Below, in pieces: positions 5,394 through 5,432 of a stretch of DNA of 5,432 bases. Each line of letters starts with the position of its first letter. Position 1 is the first letter of the stretch. Source of the DNA: Candidatus Krumholzibacteriia bacterium. GTDB taxonomy: Bacteria; Krumholzibacteriota; Krumholzibacteria; WVZY01; JAKEHA01. The notes under the pieces are model-generated. The model saw only the letters and a program-made list of their open reading frames with translations. It was not told the origin of the DNA and ran no database searches. The stretch is taken from the NCBI GenBank assembly GCA_029863355.1, contig JAOTVO010000192.1, positions 1-5,432 of the forward strand, read 5' to 3'. A program made the translations under genes and the position numbers.

Positions 5394-5432
5394 ATGCGCA
5401 GCGTACGACAGACGAAGACGGGGGACGGACGG
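5394..5432 (+). CDS. rplR: Start of 50S ribosomal protein L18 (uL18), 3' end outside window
   Basis: An ATG 11 bases after the rplF stop opens a frame of 13 codons (MRSVRQTKTGDGR) that runs to the window edge. GCGAGAG at 5383-5389 is a weak ribosome binding site. The fragment is too short to recognise on its own, although a basic, flexible start is normal for L18, the 5S rRNA partner of L5. The assignment rests mainly on position, since rplR follows rplF in nearly all bacterial spc clusters. If the order were broken here it could be another gene. Confidence 0.75.
   Translation, partial: MRSVRQTKTGDGR

Noticed and set aside
1..5432. Possible hidden novel system or mobile element within the cluster
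   Set aside because: Every stretch over 36 bases is accounted for by conserved ribosomal protein genes in canonical order. No inverted terminal repeats, integrase, tRNA or phage-like text was seen on either strand.

Overview
This window is an uninterrupted stretch of the bacterial S10-spc ribosomal protein gene cluster, all on the + strand. Two of the fourteen genes are cut by the window edges. The order is rplB (3' part), rpsS, rplV, rpsC, rplP, rpmC, rpsQ, rplN, rplX, rplE, rpsN, rpsH, rplF, rplR (first 13 codons). This is the classical conserved order, with the usual S10-to-spc boundary between rpsQ and rplN. Nothing is inserted, missing or rearranged, and I see no mobile element, RNA gene, CRISPR array, terminator or convincing promoter.

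Packing is very tight. Genes overlap by ATGA (rpmC/rpsQ and rplX/rplE) or are separated by 1 to 16 bases. The one longer gap is 36 bases between rpsQ and rplN. Most starts have a purine-rich Shine-Dalgarno sequence inside or just after the preceding gene, so the cluster reads as one transcript with translational coupling. rpsC and rplN start with GTG; the other visible starts are ATG.

The DNA is clearly GC-rich, and long spurious open frames appear on both strands as a result. The organism is a bacterium: bacterial-type L29, S17, L24 and L6 are present, and the Shine-Dalgarno sequences match the bacterial 16S 3' end. S14 is the short zinc-binding type with four cysteines, so a typical gammaproteobacterium is unlikely. 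The Lys/Asp-rich N-terminal extension on L5, the Ala/Lys-rich tail on L22 and the overall wording of the proteins remind me of soil phyla such as Gemmatimonadota. That is a recollection-based, low-confidence guess that I could not check by search.

The products build both subunits. S19, S3, S17, S14 and S8 belong to the 30S. L2, L22, L16, L29, L14, L24, L5, L6 and L18 belong to the 50S. I do not see a previously undescribed system. The points worth a second look are lineage-specific changes inside core proteins: a Leu where L2 usually has a second active-site-region His, an altered L22 tunnel-hairpin tip, charged extensions on L22, L5 and L24, and a rplX/rplE junction with no space for an E. 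coli-type S8 repressor site.
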